Counted from the first letter of the stretch, positions 45,603 to 57,177 are shown. The stretch: 64,000 bases of DNA from Rhizobium sp. NXC24 (GCF_002944315.1 NZ_CP024311.1:2270501-2334500); one strand, 5' to 3'. Numbers and translations are program-made. Notes: a model not told the origin generated them from the letters alone.

Positions 45603-45631
45603 TGATTAGGCTTTCGGTCCCGGCAAGTCAA
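45603..45631 (-). promoter_or_regulatory. Promoter of the cobP-cobO operon
   Basis: On the minus strand TTGACT (45631-45626), a 17-bp spacer and TAATCA (45608-45603) match a housekeeping promoter. The start of transcription would fall a few bases before the riboswitch. Confidence 0.65.
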
Positions 45632-45785
45632 TCAAGGCCGGCCGATACGACATCGGCTGTCCTAACGGCGAAATATGCATAAAAGTCGCAGCGGTTTGGC
45701 GCTCTTTTTGCCGTATTTCTTTGATGTTAGGAGTTTATAGAAGCCAAGCACGTAGCTTTGAGCAAAAAACTGTCGTCTGTTCCCC

Positions 45786-47582
45786 ATGTTGCAGAAATTC
45801 CAACCGCGCCGCCTCGGCGTCTTCTCCGCCCTATTCGAACTTGGTCGGTTCAGGGCATTGCTGCGTCGTGGCGAATTGGGGCTGGTTTTCGCCGGCGCCC
45901 TGGCGGGAATAGTCTCCGGTTGCGCCGTAACAGCGATGAGCTTTGTCTCGCGCAAGCTTCACAGCGCCATCTATGGGATCACCGACTATGAGCGCCTGAG
46001 TTCGGCAGCGGTAGCTATACCAGACAAGTCGGTGCTTCTGATCGCGCCCATAGCCGGCGGCATCATCCTCGGCATCTTGCTCTATATATTGTCGCGCACG
46101 CGCAAGAAGCCGATGGTCGACCCGATCGAAGCCAATGCGCTGCACGGTGGCCGTATGTCGCTCACCGATAGTATCCTCGTTGCGGTGCAAAACCTGATCT
46201 CGAACGGTTTCGGCGCGTCGGTCGGGCTTGAAGCTGGCTACACGCAGCTTGCCGCCGGCATTGCGTCGAAATTCGGCTATAAGATGCAGATGCGCCGCGC
46301 CGACCTGCGCATGCTCGTCGGTTGCGGCGCTGCCGGCGCCATCGCCGCCGCGTTCAATGCGCCGCTCACCGGCGCCTTCTACGCTTTCGAGCTGATTATC
46401 GGAAGTTATTCCATCCTCACCCTGACGCCGGTCGTCGTCTCAGCGCTGATATCGACCATGATCGCAAGATTGCTCGCCGGTGACGACTTCGCCATCGACA
46501 TCGATCATTTCGGTGCGATCGTCCCTGCCGACTATCTTCCGGCTGTCCTGCTCGGTGCTTTCTGCGCCGGTATAGGCATCCTGATCATGCAAGGCGTCGC
46601 CTGGGTCGAAGAGTTTGCACGCAAGAGTTCCATCGCACCGCCCTTCCGCCCCGCGCTCGGCGGCCTTGTCGTCGGCCTGTTGGCGCTGATCTCGCCGCAG
46701 GTTCTGTCGGCTGGCCACGGCGCACTGCATCTCAACCTGTCGACAAATGTGACCCTCAGCGCATTGGCCGGACTTTTCATCCTGAAATCACTGGCCTCTG
46801 CCGTGTCGATCGGATCCGGTTTCAGAGGCGGCTTGTTCTTTGCGTCGCTGTTCATGGGCGCGCTGCTCGGCAAAATCTTCGCCTATTGCGGCCCCTATTT
46901 CGATCACGCCACACTGACGCCGGCCGTCTATGCCGTGGTCGGCATGAGCTCGCTTGCCGTCGCCATCATCGGCGGCCCCTTGACCATGACCTTCCTGGCG
47001 CTGGAGATCACCGGCGATTTTCCGATCACCGCCCTGGTGCTCGCCGCCGTCATTACCTCGTCGCTCGTCGTGCGCACCACCTTCGGCTATTCCTTCGCAA
47101 CATGGCGCTTCCATCTGCGCGGCGAAAGCATCCGCAGCGCCCATGATGTCGGCTGGATCCGCAATCTGACGGTCGTCCGCATGATGCGCCCGGACGTCCA
47201 CACGGCTGATGTCAACACGAGCATCGAGGAATTTCGTCACCGCTTTCCGATCGGCTCAGCGCAGCGCGTCATTCTTATCGACAAGGACGAGAAATATGCC
47301 GGCATGGTGCTGATGCCGGACATTTATGCGAGCCCGGTCGAGAAGGACGACGAGGAACACGGCCTCGCCGATTTCATCCGCCATCGCAACGATTTCCTGC
47401 AGCCGCAGATGAACGCCAAGCAGGCCGCCGCCCTGTTCGACCAGACGCAAAGCGAAGCACTGGTGGTGATCAACGACCTGATCGAGCGCAAGGTGATCGG
47501 CCTGCTCACCGAGAGCTATACGCTGCGCCGCTACAGCGAAGAACTCGACCGCCGCCGCCGCGAAGTGTCGGGCGAAATTTAG
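45786..47582 (+). CDS. ClC-family chloride channel/antiporter with CBS domains
   Basis: 598-residue membrane protein. The ClC core (about 30-440) shows [37 protein letters not shown] and [15 protein letters not shown]. The cytoplasmic C-terminal ~130 residues form a CBS pair ([18 protein letters not shown] and [19 protein letters not shown]). Whether channel or H+/Cl- exchanger is not decided. It converges with cobQ; the two stops overlap by 4 bp. Confidence 0.92.
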   Translation: MLQKFQPRRLGVFSALFELGRFRALLRRGELGLVFAGALAGIVSGCAVTAMSFVSRKLHSAIYGITDYERLSSAAVAIPDKSVLLIAPIAGGIILGILLYILSRTRKKPMVDPIEANALHGGRMSLTDSILVAVQNLISNGFGASVGLEAGYTQLAAGIASKFGYKMQMRRADLRMLVGCGAAGAIAAAFNAPLTGAFYAFELIIGSYSILTLTPVVVSALISTMIARLLAGDDFAIDIDHFGAIVPADYLPAVLLGAFCAGIGILIMQGVAWVEEFARKSSIAPPFRPALGGLVVGLLALISPQVLSAGHGALHLNLSTNVTLSALAGLFILKSLASAVSIGSGFRGGLFFASLFMGALLGKIFAYCGPYFDHATLTPAVYAVVGMSSLAVAIIGGPLTMTFLALEITGDFPITALVLAAVITSSLVVRTTFGYSFATWRFHLRGESIRSAHDVGWIRNLTVVRMMRPDVHTADVNTSIEEFRHRFPIGSAQRVILIDKDEKYAGMVLMPDIYASPVEKDDEEHGLADFIRHRNDFLQPQMNAKQAAALFDQTQSEALVVINDLIERKVIGLLTESYTLRRYSEELDRRRREVSGEI

Positions 47583-49033
47583 TACACGAGGCTGTCGAGC
47601 CAGGCCGGATCAAGCACCGCTTCCAGCTCCGTTGCAATCTGGTCCAGAGCCGCCTCGACGCCGGCGCGGTAATCCATCCGCTCGCCGGTCAGGCCGAAGC
47701 TTGCAAGCAGCTTTGCCCGGTAGGCGTCGCTGGTGAAAAGCCCGTGCAGATAGGTGCCCATGATCAGGCCGTCGCTGGAAAGCGCACCATCCGGCCGGCC
47801 GTCGATCATCGTCGAGGGCCGGTCGCAATCGGTGCCGCGAGTCACGCCGAGATGGATTTCATAGCCCGAGAGCGGTGCGTCGTATTCCCTGGAAAAAGCC
47901 ACGCTGTTGCGCAATGTCTTTTCCGGCGCCATCTCGGTCTCGACATCGAGCAGGCCAAGCCCCGGTATCTCCGTCACCGATCCCTCTATGCCGAGCGGAT
48001 CATGCACCACGCGGCCGAGCATCTGATAACCGCCGCAAATGCCGATGACGCGGCCCCCGCGGCGGACATGATCAGCTATATCCTGATCCCACCCCTGCGC
48101 CCGCAAATCCATCAGGTCGCCGATGGTCGATTTCGAGCCCGGCAGGATTACGAGTCCTGCGTCCGCGGGCAACCGCTCGCCAGGGCGCACGAAGACGAGA
48201 TCGACATCGGGCTCGGCGCGCAGCGGATCGAGATCGTCGAAATTGGCGATGCGCGGCAAGACAGGCACTGCGATCTTCAACGCGCCATCCGAGCCGCGCG
48301 CCAGCCGCTCCAGCACGACCGAATCCTCGGCTGGCAGCCGGCCCGCCGCCTTTAGCCAGGGCACGACGCCATAGCAAGGCCAGCCAGTGAAGCCCCCAAT
48401 GGCATCCACCCCTTCGCCGAACAGCGAGATATCGCCGCGAAACTTGTTGATCAGGTAGCCACGGATCATCCGCCGGTCTTCCTCGGGCAGGATATGATGG
48501 GTGCCAACCAGCGAAGCGATCACGCCCCCGCGATCGATATCGCCGACGAGCACGACCGGGACATTAGCGCGGGTGGCAAAACCCATATTGGCGATATCGC
48601 CCTTCCTGAGATTGATCTCGGCCGGCGAACCGGCGCCCTCGACGATCACCAGATCGGTACCGGCGCGCATGGTCGCAAAGCTTTGCAGCACGGCGCCGAG
48701 CAATTGCGGCTTCAGCGCCTGGTAATCCCTGCCCTTTGCCTGCCCCCAGACCTTGCCCTGCACGATGATCTGGCTGCCGGTTTCTGATTGCGGCTTCAGC
48801 AGCACCGGGTTCATATGCACCGATGACGGCACGCGCGCGGCCAGCGATTGCAGCCATTGCGCCCGGCCAATTTCGCCGCCGTCCTCGGCGACCGCGGCAT
48901 TGTTCGACATGTTCTGGGGCTTGAAAGGGCGCACCCGAACGCCCCTGTTGGCAAACAGCCGGCAGAGTCCGGCGACCAATACCGTTTTTCCGACATCGGA
49001 GCCGGTCCCCTGCAGCATGATCGCCTTCGTCAT
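47579..49033 (-). CDS. cobQ: Cobyric acid synthase
   Basis: 484-residue amidotransferase: N-terminal ATPase [20 protein letters not shown] and C-terminal glutaminase domain with Cys in [12 protein letters not shown]. It amidates side chains b, d, e and g of adenosylcobyrinic acid a,c-diamide. It is separate from the two cob operons, with no riboswitch motif visible upstream. Confidence 0.96.
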   Translation of the reverse strand: MTKAIMLQGTGSDVGKTVLVAGLCRLFANRGVRVRPFKPQNMSNNAAVAEDGGEIGRAQWLQSLAARVPSSVHMNPVLLKPQSETGSQIIVQGKVWGQAKGRDYQALKPQLLGAVLQSFATMRAGTDLVIVEGAGSPAEINLRKGDIANMGFATRANVPVVLVGDIDRGGVIASLVGTHHILPEEDRRMIRGYLINKFRGDISLFGEGVDAIGGFTGWPCYGVVPWLKAAGRLPAEDSVVLERLARGSDGALKIAVPVLPRIANFDDLDPLRAEPDVDLVFVRPGERLPADAGLVILPGSKSTIGDLMDLRAQGWDQDIADHVRRGGRVIGICGGYQMLGRVVHDPLGIEGSVTEIPGLGLLDVETEMAPEKTLRNSVAFSREYDAPLSGYEIHLGVTRGTDCDRPSTMIDGRPDGALSSDGLIMGTYLHGLFTSDAYRAKLLASFGLTGERMDYRAGVEAALDQIATELEAVLDPAWLDSLVY

Positions 49034-49266
49034 CCGTTATCGCTCCGATATGGCACTACGACCGAAAACCCTGGTTTCGCCTTGATTCTGCCGCGATGAT
49101 TAACAGCGAAAAGCCGGATCTGCGAGGCAAAAAAGCATCACGTCCTCACATACTCTATTTGCGACATTCGATGACGACTTCATCCATTGTTCGGCGCACT
49201 GAAGAGGATTATCTCCGTCGCCAATCAAACAACGAATGCCGGTCGATCCGGCCCGAGGAAACCCCG

Positions 49267-49410
49267 ATGCTCTTCATCTTCAACAACAAGAATTCCATCC
49301 AGATCGCCTGGAATTCGAAACTGCCGTCGCGCCGCCCCGAGAGCCGCCTGCAGCAGCTCGATACCCGCTTCGGCCCGATCGGTTTCATCCGCACCTACAG
49401 CGTCGGTTGA
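49267..49410 (+). CDS. Small 47-residue protein
   Basis: ATG 49267 preceded by GAGGAAA; product starts MLFIFNNKNSIQIAWNSK and ends FIRTYSVG. It has a hydrophobic start and a basic middle, with no recognised domain. A strong intrinsic terminator 35 bp downstream supports a real transcript ending here. Function unknown. Confidence 0.55.
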   Translation: MLFIFNNKNSIQIAWNSKLPSRRPESRLQQLDTRFGPIGFIRTYSVG

Positions 49411-50228
49411 TAGGCCGTCAAGGCCGCCAACCGACCGCACATCAAGCCGCCATGCGAGAGCATAGGCGGCTTTGCTGTTTCCGCCATTCAGGTGCGCCGT
49501 GGTCCGTCCGCACCTCGGGAATATCCTATATCGATTCTGCCTGAGACCGTTAGCCTAAGCCCAAAACGCGAAAACCGCGCGATCTCCAGATCGACGCGGT
49601 TTGCCAAAAACGCCGGCTCGCTTGCATTTCACACTGCAAGGCTCGCTTCCTCCGGTACGCACTACCTGATCCGGAGAGGCAGGTTTGTCCCCCGCCACGT
49701 CCAGATTGATAGCCGGACATCGTTACCGGAGGGTTATTAAGAGCTTAAATAAGGATGAATCCGAAAATTTTTTGAATTTTTTTCGGCTTGCCTCGACAGA
49801 CTGAAAACGGCGCGAATGGAATAAAAAAGGTCTTTGCCGGGCGCGATATTTTAGCGATGTTTAATCGCTACGGGTTCGCTTGCCTCTTCCATAACCATTT
49901 TACAGCCATGAATAGCAGAAAACAGGCTAATTCAAGCGCTTATATAAGCTTTTCGACAAGGCGTGGTAAGCCCGCACGGTCGACGGCAGGTTGATTTCTT
50001 CACTCAAATCCTTAGGCTGCATCCTGTCGATGCGAAAAAGAGCACGGTCGCGACATGGTTCGTAGCCGCATAAAGAGCAAGCGCACGACTGAAAAACAGG
50101 GGACCGGACAGACGTCGTCAGCGGCGAGTGAACGGTTGTGGTGCGACCACGCTGACGGGGGATCGGCAGGCATCATGTCTGCTGGAGTCGATTCCCGTAA
50201 CTTAACGAGAACTGGGAGACATTATCCA
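49411..50228 (+). other. Long non-coding region before choX
   Basis: 818 bp with a terminator at its left end. I see no convincing gene. Contents include a rhizobial repeat-like block near 49558-49612 (AACGCGAAAACCGCGCGAT...), a stem CTCCGG/CCGGAG around 49650-49676, and an AT-rich block near 49750-49790. An open frame from 50055 runs into choX but lacks a ribosome binding site. A small RNA and the choX promoter may lie here. Confidence 0.4.
49444..49475 (+). terminator. Intrinsic terminator after the 47-residue gene
   Basis: AAGCCGCC-ATGC, loop GAGA, GCAT-A-GGCGGCTT then TTGCTGTTT: a near-perfect 12-bp stem with a T-rich tail. Confidence 0.85.
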
Positions 50229-51227
50229 ATGAAGAAGCTCATTGCTTCCGCCATCTTTGCATTTGGTGCCTATGCTTTGGCTGGCTCGGCGCAGGCTGCG
50301 GAATGCGGCGACGTGTCAATTGCTGAAATGAACTGGGCGTCCGCCGGCGTCGCCGCGCAGGTCGACAAGATCATCCTGCAGAACGGCTATGGCTGCAACG
50401 TGACGCTGGTCACCGGCGACACGCAGCCGACCTTCGCCTCCATGGACGAGAAGGGCGAGCCCGATGTCGCGCCCGAACTCTGGGTCAATGCCGTGCGCAC
50501 CGCGCTCGACAAGGCCGTTTCCGAAGGCCGCCTGATCGAGGCCGCCCCCCTTCTCAGCGACGGCGGCGTCGAAGGCTGGTGGATTCCGAAATTCATGGCC
50601 GACGCCCATCCGGATATCAAGACCGTTCAGGACGCGCTGAAGCATCCGGAACTTTTCCCCGCCCCGGAAGATTCCTCAAAGGGCGCAGTCTACAATTGCC
50701 CGTCGGGCTGGAACTGCCAGATTTCCACGGCCAATCTCTATAAGGCGCTTGGCGCCGAGAAGCTCGGCTTCACGCTGGTGGACACCGGCTCGGCCGCTGG
50801 TCTCGACGGCTCGATCGCCAACGCCTTCGAAAAGAAGACCGGCTGGCTCGGCTACTACTGGGCTCCGACCGCGATCCTCGGCAAGTACGAGATGGTGCGC
50901 CTGAGCTTCAACGTGCCGCATGACAAGAAGGAATGGGATGCCTGCACGGCCATCCAGGATTGCGCCAATCCGAAGGTCAACTCCTATCCGGTTTCCGACG
51001 TCTATACCGTCGTGACCAAGGCGTTTGCCTCCAAGGCAGGTATTGCCATGGATTACGTCAAGACCCGCAAATGGGACAACGGCACGGTCGGCAAGGTTCT
51101 GGCCTGGATGACGGACAATCAGGGCACCAACGAAGACGGCGCAAAATACTTCCTGAAGACCTACCCCGATATGTGGACCAAGTGGGTATCTCCAGAAGTA
51201 GCCACCAAGGTGAAGGCTTCGCTTTGA
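50229..51227 (+). CDS. choX: Choline ABC transporter substrate-binding protein
   Basis: 332-residue periplasmic protein of the OpuAC/ProX family. Signal peptide MKKLIASAIFAFGAYALAG with cleavage after SAQA. Aromatic residues for quaternary-ammonium binding occur in EGWWIPKF and GWLGYYWAP. Adjacent permease and ATPase plus bmt match the rhizobial ChoXWV choline system. ATG 50229 with a GGGAGA site is chosen over the longer frame from 50055. Confidence 0.92.
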   Translation: MKKLIASAIFAFGAYALAGSAQAAECGDVSIAEMNWASAGVAAQVDKIILQNGYGCNVTLVTGDTQPTFASMDEKGEPDVAPELWVNAVRTALDKAVSEGRLIEAAPLLSDGGVEGWWIPKFMADAHPDIKTVQDALKHPELFPAPEDSSKGAVYNCPSGWNCQISTANLYKALGAEKLGFTLVDTGSAAGLDGSIANAFEKKTGWLGYYWAPTAILGKYEMVRLSFNVPHDKKEWDACTAIQDCANPKVNSYPVSDVYTVVTKAFASKAGIAMDYVKTRKWDNGTVGKVLAWMTDNQGTNEDGAKYFLKTYPDMWTKWVSPEVATKVKASL

Positions 51228-51471
51228 CATGAAACGCGTGGACTGGCGGCCGGCACTGCGTCGGCCGCCAGTTCCATATTCGCAGCCGCGGCGTCGACGC
51301 CCATATCGACGGAGTAACGCGGCCTTAGGTCGCAACAAGCGCAGGATGGCGCCTTCAAATGGTGTAAAAAAATAAACAGCAGTCTGACGAACCGGTCGCA
51401 GCGCTGCCCACCATCCGCACGTGAAGGCCACACGCACGGGCTGGTCAAAACCGGACAAGAAGGGGAATTTC

Positions 51472-52383
51472 ATGGCTATACAATGTAGTTTTTTGCCGGA
51501 TGTTCTATGTAATTTTCCGGCGATCGACGACACTCTCATTCGCGCCGCGCGCAAGAATATCGATGATGGCTTCAGAGGAATAGTGCGGGCTTATGGCAAT
51601 GTCATCGATGCCGTGGTTCAGCCGCTGCAATGGTTTCTGAACTATCTGGAATGGCTTTTCACCAATACGCCTTGGTTCATTGTGCTCTTCGTCATGATGG
51701 CCGTCGTCTACGCCGCCAGCCGTAATCTCAAGATCGTCGCCGGCACCGCCATTTCCATGATCCTGATTGGCGTCTGTGGCCTCTGGGGCGACACGATGGT
51801 GACCCTTGCCATGGTGACCGTCTGCACCCTGATCGCGATCGTCATCGGCCTGCCGATCGGCATTTTGATGGCCCGTTCCGATCGGCTGCAATCGATCATC
51901 AACCCTACCCTCGACGTGATGCAGACGATGCCAAGTTTCGTCTATCTCATCCCCGTCGTCGTTATTTTCGGCATCGGTAAGGTCCCTGGCCTGATCGCTG
52001 TCGTCATCTATGCCGTTCCGCCGATGATCCGGCTAACCAATCTCGGCATCCGCCTCGTTGACAAGGAAGTGCTTGAGGCAGCGGACGCCTTCGGCTCGTC
52101 GCACCGGCAGAAGCTGTTCAACGTGCAGATTCCGTTGGCGCTGCCCACCATCATGGCCGGCATCAATCAGACCATCATGATGTCGCTCGCCATGGTCGTC
52201 GTCGCCTCAATGGTCGGCGTCGGCGGGCTTGGCAAGAACACGCTGCAGGCGATCAACAACCAGTTCTTCACTGTCGGCTTCCTCAACGGCTTCGCCCTGG
52301 TCGCGATCGCCATTATTTTTGACCGCACGAGCCAGGCCTACGGCAGACGGCTCCAGAAGCACTCGGAGGTCATCCATGGCTAG
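51472..52383 (+). CDS. choW: Choline ABC transporter permease
   Basis: 303-residue ProW-like permease with about six or seven helices and the EAA loop EAADAFGSSHRQKLFNVQIPLALP that contacts the ATPase. ATG 51472 follows AAGGGGAA. It overlaps choV by 8 nt. Imports choline (perhaps betaine) with ChoX and ChoV. Confidence 0.93.
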   Translation: MAIQCSFLPDVLCNFPAIDDTLIRAARKNIDDGFRGIVRAYGNVIDAVVQPLQWFLNYLEWLFTNTPWFIVLFVMMAVVYAASRNLKIVAGTAISMILIGVCGLWGDTMVTLAMVTVCTLIAIVIGLPIGILMARSDRLQSIINPTLDVMQTMPSFVYLIPVVVIFGIGKVPGLIAVVIYAVPPMIRLTNLGIRLVDKEVLEAADAFGSSHRQKLFNVQIPLALPTIMAGINQTIMMSLAMVVVASMVGVGGLGKNTLQAINNQFFTVGFLNGFALVAIAIIFDRTSQAYGRRLQKHSEVIHG

Positions 52384-53428
52384 TCATGCGATCCAGATCA
52401 AAAGCCTCTACAAGATCTTCGGTCCGCGTGGGCGCGACTATGTGGATGCGGTGAAAAACGGCATCGGCAAGGCCGAACTCAATGAGACGCATGGCCATGT
52501 CCTCGGCCTGCAGGATATCAATATCGATATGCCGGCCGGCGCCATTACGGTCGTCATGGGTCTCTCCGGCTCCGGCAAATCGACGCTGATCCGCCATATC
52601 AACAGGCTCATCGAACCAACCGCCGGCGAAGTCCTCTATGACGGCGTCGACGTCTGCAAGATGGGCGAAAATTCCCTTCGCGAGTTCCGCCGTCACAAGA
52701 CGGCGATGGTGTTCCAGAAATTCGCCCTGCTGCCGCACCGCACGGTGATCGAAAACACCATTTACGGCCTGGACATCCAGGGCGTGGCCCGGACCGAAAG
52801 CCAGAAGAAAGGCCAATACTGGATCGAGCGCGTCGGCCTGAAGGGGTTCGAGAACCACTATCCGAACCAGCTTTCCGGCGGCATGCAGCAGCGCGTCGGC
52901 CTTGCCCGCGCGCTCACCAACGATGCCGACATCCTGTTGATGGATGAAGCCTATTCAGCACTTGACCCGCTGATCCGTGTCGACATGCAGACCGTGCTTC
53001 TCGACTTGCAGAAGGAGTTGAAGAAAACCGTCGTCTTCATCACCCACGATCTCGACGAAGCACTGCGCCTCGGCGACAAGATCGCCATTCTTAGGGACGG
53101 CAAGGTCGTGCAGCAGGGCAGCGGCCAGGAAATCGTGCTGAAACCTGCCGACGACTACATCACCGCCTTCGTCAAGGAAGTGAATCGCGGCCGCGTTATC
53201 CAGGCTCAGACGATCATGAAGCCGATTGTTGGCGAGGCGCACGGCGTACGCATATCCGGCGACATGACGCTGGAAATGGCGGCCAAACAGATGACCGACG
53301 GCGGACAGACCGCTGCCGTCGTCACCGATGCCGGTGGCCGGCCGATCGGCGCAATCGACCTGCAAACCATCATTGCCGCCATGGTGACGCCGACGACACA
53401 TGAAGCGGCGCAGATGGCAGCCGCCTGA
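52376..53428 (+). CDS. choV: Choline ABC transporter ATP-binding protein
   Basis: 350-residue ProV-like ATPase: Walker A GLSGSGKSTLIRHI, signature LSGGMQQRVGLARAL, Walker B ILLMDEAYSALDP, switch FITHDLDEAL. The C-terminal ~90 residues form a partial CBS region (GVRISGDMTLEMAAKQM), possibly sensing ionic strength. ATG 52376 with GGAGGT is chosen. A strong terminator follows. Confidence 0.94.
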   Translation: MASHAIQIKSLYKIFGPRGRDYVDAVKNGIGKAELNETHGHVLGLQDINIDMPAGAITVVMGLSGSGKSTLIRHINRLIEPTAGEVLYDGVDVCKMGENSLREFRRHKTAMVFQKFALLPHRTVIENTIYGLDIQGVARTESQKKGQYWIERVGLKGFENHYPNQLSGGMQQRVGLARALTNDADILLMDEAYSALDPLIRVDMQTVLLDLQKELKKTVVFITHDLDEALRLGDKIAILRDGKVVQQGSGQEIVLKPADDYITAFVKEVNRGRVIQAQTIMKPIVGEAHGVRISGDMTLEMAAKQMTDGGQTAAVVTDAGGRPIGAIDLQTIIAAMVTPTTHEAAQMAAA

Positions 53429-53450
53429 AACGAACCTCCATCGTGAAGCG

Positions 53451-53479
53451 AAAAAGCGCCCTACCCTGGGCGCTTTTTT
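53451..53479 (+). terminator. Intrinsic terminator of choXWV
   Basis: AAAAAGCGCCC, loop TACCCT, GGGCGCTTTTTT: 11-bp stem and T-run. Confidence 0.95.
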
Positions 53480-53531
53480 CTTGTCCATCGCATTATCGGG
53501 TAACCTCTGCCTTTATCCCGGCATTGTACTC

Positions 53532-53551
53532 ATATAAAGAAATGTTTATAT
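53532..53551. promoter_or_regulatory. Palindromic operator upstream of bmt (SahR-like)
   Basis: ATATAAAgaaatgTTTATAT, a perfect 7-bp dyad, lies 44 bp before the bmt start. It resembles sites I associate with ArsR-family SAH/methionine regulators (SahR type) in Rhizobiales; the regulator identity is inference. Confidence 0.45.
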
Positions 53552-53594
53552 CTGCATTTCAATCCGATTTATCCGACGCATTCGAGGAGACGCC

Positions 53595-54608
53595 ATGACC
53601 GTCACAGCCAATCCCTTGACCGATCTTCTTGCCGAAAAGGGCGTGCTGCTCGCTGATGGCGCGACCGGTACCAATCTTTTCGCCATGGGCCTGGAGGCCG
53701 GTGAAGCGCCGGAACTCTGGAACGAGCAGCATCCCGAGCGGATCACCAAACTGCACCAGGATTTCGTCGACGCTGGCGCCGACATCATTCTCACCAACAC
53801 CTTCGGCGGTACCCGCCACCGGCTGAAGCTGCACCATGCGCAGGACCGCGTTCACAGCTTGAACAAGCAGGCAGCCGAGATCGCCCGCGCCGTCGCCGAC
53901 AAGGCTAACCGCAAGGTCATCGTCGCCGGCTCCGTCGGCCCGACCGGCGAATTGTTAATGCCGCTTGGTGCGCTGACCTATGAGGACGCCGTTGCCGCCT
54001 TCGCCGAGCAGATCGAAGGCCTGAAGGCCGGCGGCGTCGATGTCGCCTGGATCGAGACCATGTCGTCGCCGGAGGAAATCCGCGCCGCCGCCGAAGCCGC
54101 CGTCAAGGTCGGCCTGCCCTACACCTATACCGGCTCCTTCGACACCGCCGGCAAGACGATGATGGGCCTGCATCCGAAGGATATTCACGGTGTCGCCAAT
54201 GATGTTGGCGAAGGCCCGCTCGCCGTCGGCGCCAATTGTGGCGTCGGCGCATCGGATATCCTCTCGAGCCTGCTCGACATGACCGATGCCGATCCTGCTG
54301 CGGCCGTGATCGTCAAGGGCAATTGCGGCATTCCGGAATATCGCGGCGCCGAGATCCACTATTCCGGCACGCCGCCGCTGATGGCCGATTACGCCCGCCT
54401 CGCCCGCGATGCCGGCGCAAAGATCATCGGCGGCTGCTGCGGCACCTCCTGCGGCCACCTCGCCGCCATGCGCGAGGCGCTCGACAGCTATACGCCCGGT
54501 CCGCGCCCGACGCTGGAAACAATCGTCGAGCGGATCGGCCCGTTGCGCAACAAGACCGCCAACGAAGGTGGCGCCGCCCCGACGCGCGAGCGCCGTCGCC
54601 GGGGATAA
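53595..54608 (+). CDS. bmt: Betaine--homocysteine S-methyltransferase
   Basis: 337-residue zinc methyltransferase with LLADGATGTNLFAMG at the N-terminus and zinc ligands in GANCGVGAS and IGGCCGTSCGH. It uses glycine betaine to remethylate homocysteine, giving dimethylglycine and methionine. GAGGAG precedes the ATG. Together with choXWV it links choline uptake to methionine supply. Confidence 0.94.
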   Translation: MTVTANPLTDLLAEKGVLLADGATGTNLFAMGLEAGEAPELWNEQHPERITKLHQDFVDAGADIILTNTFGGTRHRLKLHHAQDRVHSLNKQAAEIARAVADKANRKVIVAGSVGPTGELLMPLGALTYEDAVAAFAEQIEGLKAGGVDVAWIETMSSPEEIRAAAEAAVKVGLPYTYTGSFDTAGKTMMGLHPKDIHGVANDVGEGPLAVGANCGVGASDILSSLLDMTDADPAAAVIVKGNCGIPEYRGAEIHYSGTPPLMADYARLARDAGAKIIGGCCGTSCGHLAAMREALDSYTPGPRPTLETIVERIGPLRNKTANEGGAAPTRERRRRG

Positions 54609-54616
54609 AAACAATC

Positions 54617-54649
54617 GGGCGGAATGTCCTTTAGATGGTCATTCCGCCC
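54617..54649 (-). terminator. Hairpin terminator between convergent bmt and glf
   Basis: GGGCGGAATG and CATTCCGCCC form a perfect 10-bp stem with a 13-base loop. The minus-strand tail (GATTGTTTTTA) is T-rich, so it fits glf; it may also serve bmt. Confidence 0.7.
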
Positions 54650-54715
54650 ACATCTCGAATGATGGCATCGTCCGAAAACGATGTACATGCTGATCCTCTG
54701 AGTTCAGCTCAAAGC

Positions 54716-55924
<1,209 letters not shown>

Positions 55925-55977
55925 TCAGCTTGCTGGCTCGGCTGCGCCCACGACACATGGCCACACAGCTGGGCGCA

Positions 55978-57117
55978 TCAGTTCACGCCTGGAATTCTCG
56001 TGTAGGTAAACCCATAGGCATTCCAGAGCGCCGCCTGCTCGGCAATTGCAGACCGGACGTCATAGCTCGCGCCGATCGGCCGGGTATGAACGATACCGAC
56101 CGCATCGATGATGCCCATGCGCGCCGCGGGCCGGCCAAGGAATGAAGGCCACAAATGATCCAGGCCATAGCCCGAAACCGCATCCTTGATGCTGCCGACG
56201 CAAATGCGCAGTGCCCGGCGCGAAAAGAGCGGGCACATGATCTCGACGAAGGGTTCGAAGCGGACGTCGCCCCCTTGGCGCTGAGCGGTTATCGGATGAT
56301 TGATGTGGCAACCGGGCTCCTGGCGAAGCGATGGCTGAGCCAGATCGAGCCCGTATTTGCGCGACAAATGGAACATCTTGTTCAAATCCGATCCGCTGCA
56401 TAGCAGATCGTCATCGGGCAACCAGATGCGATCGTAATCCCAAAGCGGGCTGCCTTCGTAAAACAGATCGAAGATCGGTTTGAATTTCCGTTGGTTCGGC
56501 GCATGGGTCAGGTATTCCGGCGAAACCGATGCGTCGGGGGTTTCGTCGCCGTACCAGCTTACGCAGAGATCCCAGGTGCGCGTATTGTCGTCGAGCCCGT
56601 CGAACCAGCGCGGATGCAGGGATGAACCGTTGGCGCGGACGACAACGAGATTTGCCCGGCGCGCAGCCGCCGGCGGCTGCTTGAGGAACATCGCCCGACG
56701 CGCGATATGAGGCGATGTCGGCGATACCGGATGCGGCGGATGATCGACGAGGTTCAGAATGTAGATCGCTTCGACGCCGCCAAGGACGGCGTGGCCGGCA
56801 AGCGCCACGACCACCGAATTCACGACACGAGCCGCGGTGAATACGATCGTCGGCATCCCCTGGCTGTCGAGGATGCAAAGTTTACCATTGGCCACGTACC
56901 AGTGATCCAGCGATCCGTGAAAGGCGTTGCCGACAATTCCCTCGGGGGCAAGCACGACGAACGGCAACAACTGCCGCCCGTTCAGATCGCTCAATTGCCA
57001 GAATGTGCCTGAAAGCATCTCTGCCTGCAAAGGCGGAGCATCAGCCCATTGTTCTGCAATTGCCACACGCTCCGCATGCGAAAGAGTTTGCAGATTACTC
57101 GCGGCAAATGATGTCAT
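55978..57117 (-). CDS. DUF707-type putative glycosyltransferase
   Basis: 379 residues. The N-terminal ~130 residues are a beta domain (SGTFWQLSDLNG ... WYVANGKLCILDSQG). From about residue 150 the sequence matches DUF707-type proteins: ARRANLVVVRANGSSLHPRWF, WDLCVSWYGD, DRIWLPDDDLLC (a DxD-like acidic motif) and GYGLDHLWPSFLG. Sugar donor unknown. No signal peptide; likely acts on a surface glycan with neighbouring enzymes. Confidence 0.7.
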   Translation of the reverse strand: MTSFAASNLQTLSHAERVAIAEQWADAPPLQAEMLSGTFWQLSDLNGRQLLPFVVLAPEGIVGNAFHGSLDHWYVANGKLCILDSQGMPTIVFTAARVVNSVVVALAGHAVLGGVEAIYILNLVDHPPHPVSPTSPHIARRAMFLKQPPAAARRANLVVVRANGSSLHPRWFDGLDDNTRTWDLCVSWYGDETPDASVSPEYLTHAPNQRKFKPIFDLFYEGSPLWDYDRIWLPDDDLLCSGSDLNKMFHLSRKYGLDLAQPSLRQEPGCHINHPITAQRQGGDVRFEPFVEIMCPLFSRRALRICVGSIKDAVSGYGLDHLWPSFLGRPAARMGIIDAVGIVHTRPIGASYDVRSAIAEQAALWNAYGFTYTRIPGVN

Positions 57118-57177
57118 GGATTGCCCCTATTCCTCGGCCTGTCTGATTTTCGTCCGGCTGCCCTGGCGGGACGACAC

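Noticed and set aside
49788..49994. 68-codon plus-strand ORF before choX
   Set aside because: Lies in AT-rich non-coding DNA, no ribosome binding site, no protein-like composition.
50055..50228. N-terminal extension of ChoX
   Set aside because: The internal ATG at 50229 is followed by a textbook signal peptide and preceded by a ribosome binding site; the extension would bury the signal peptide.
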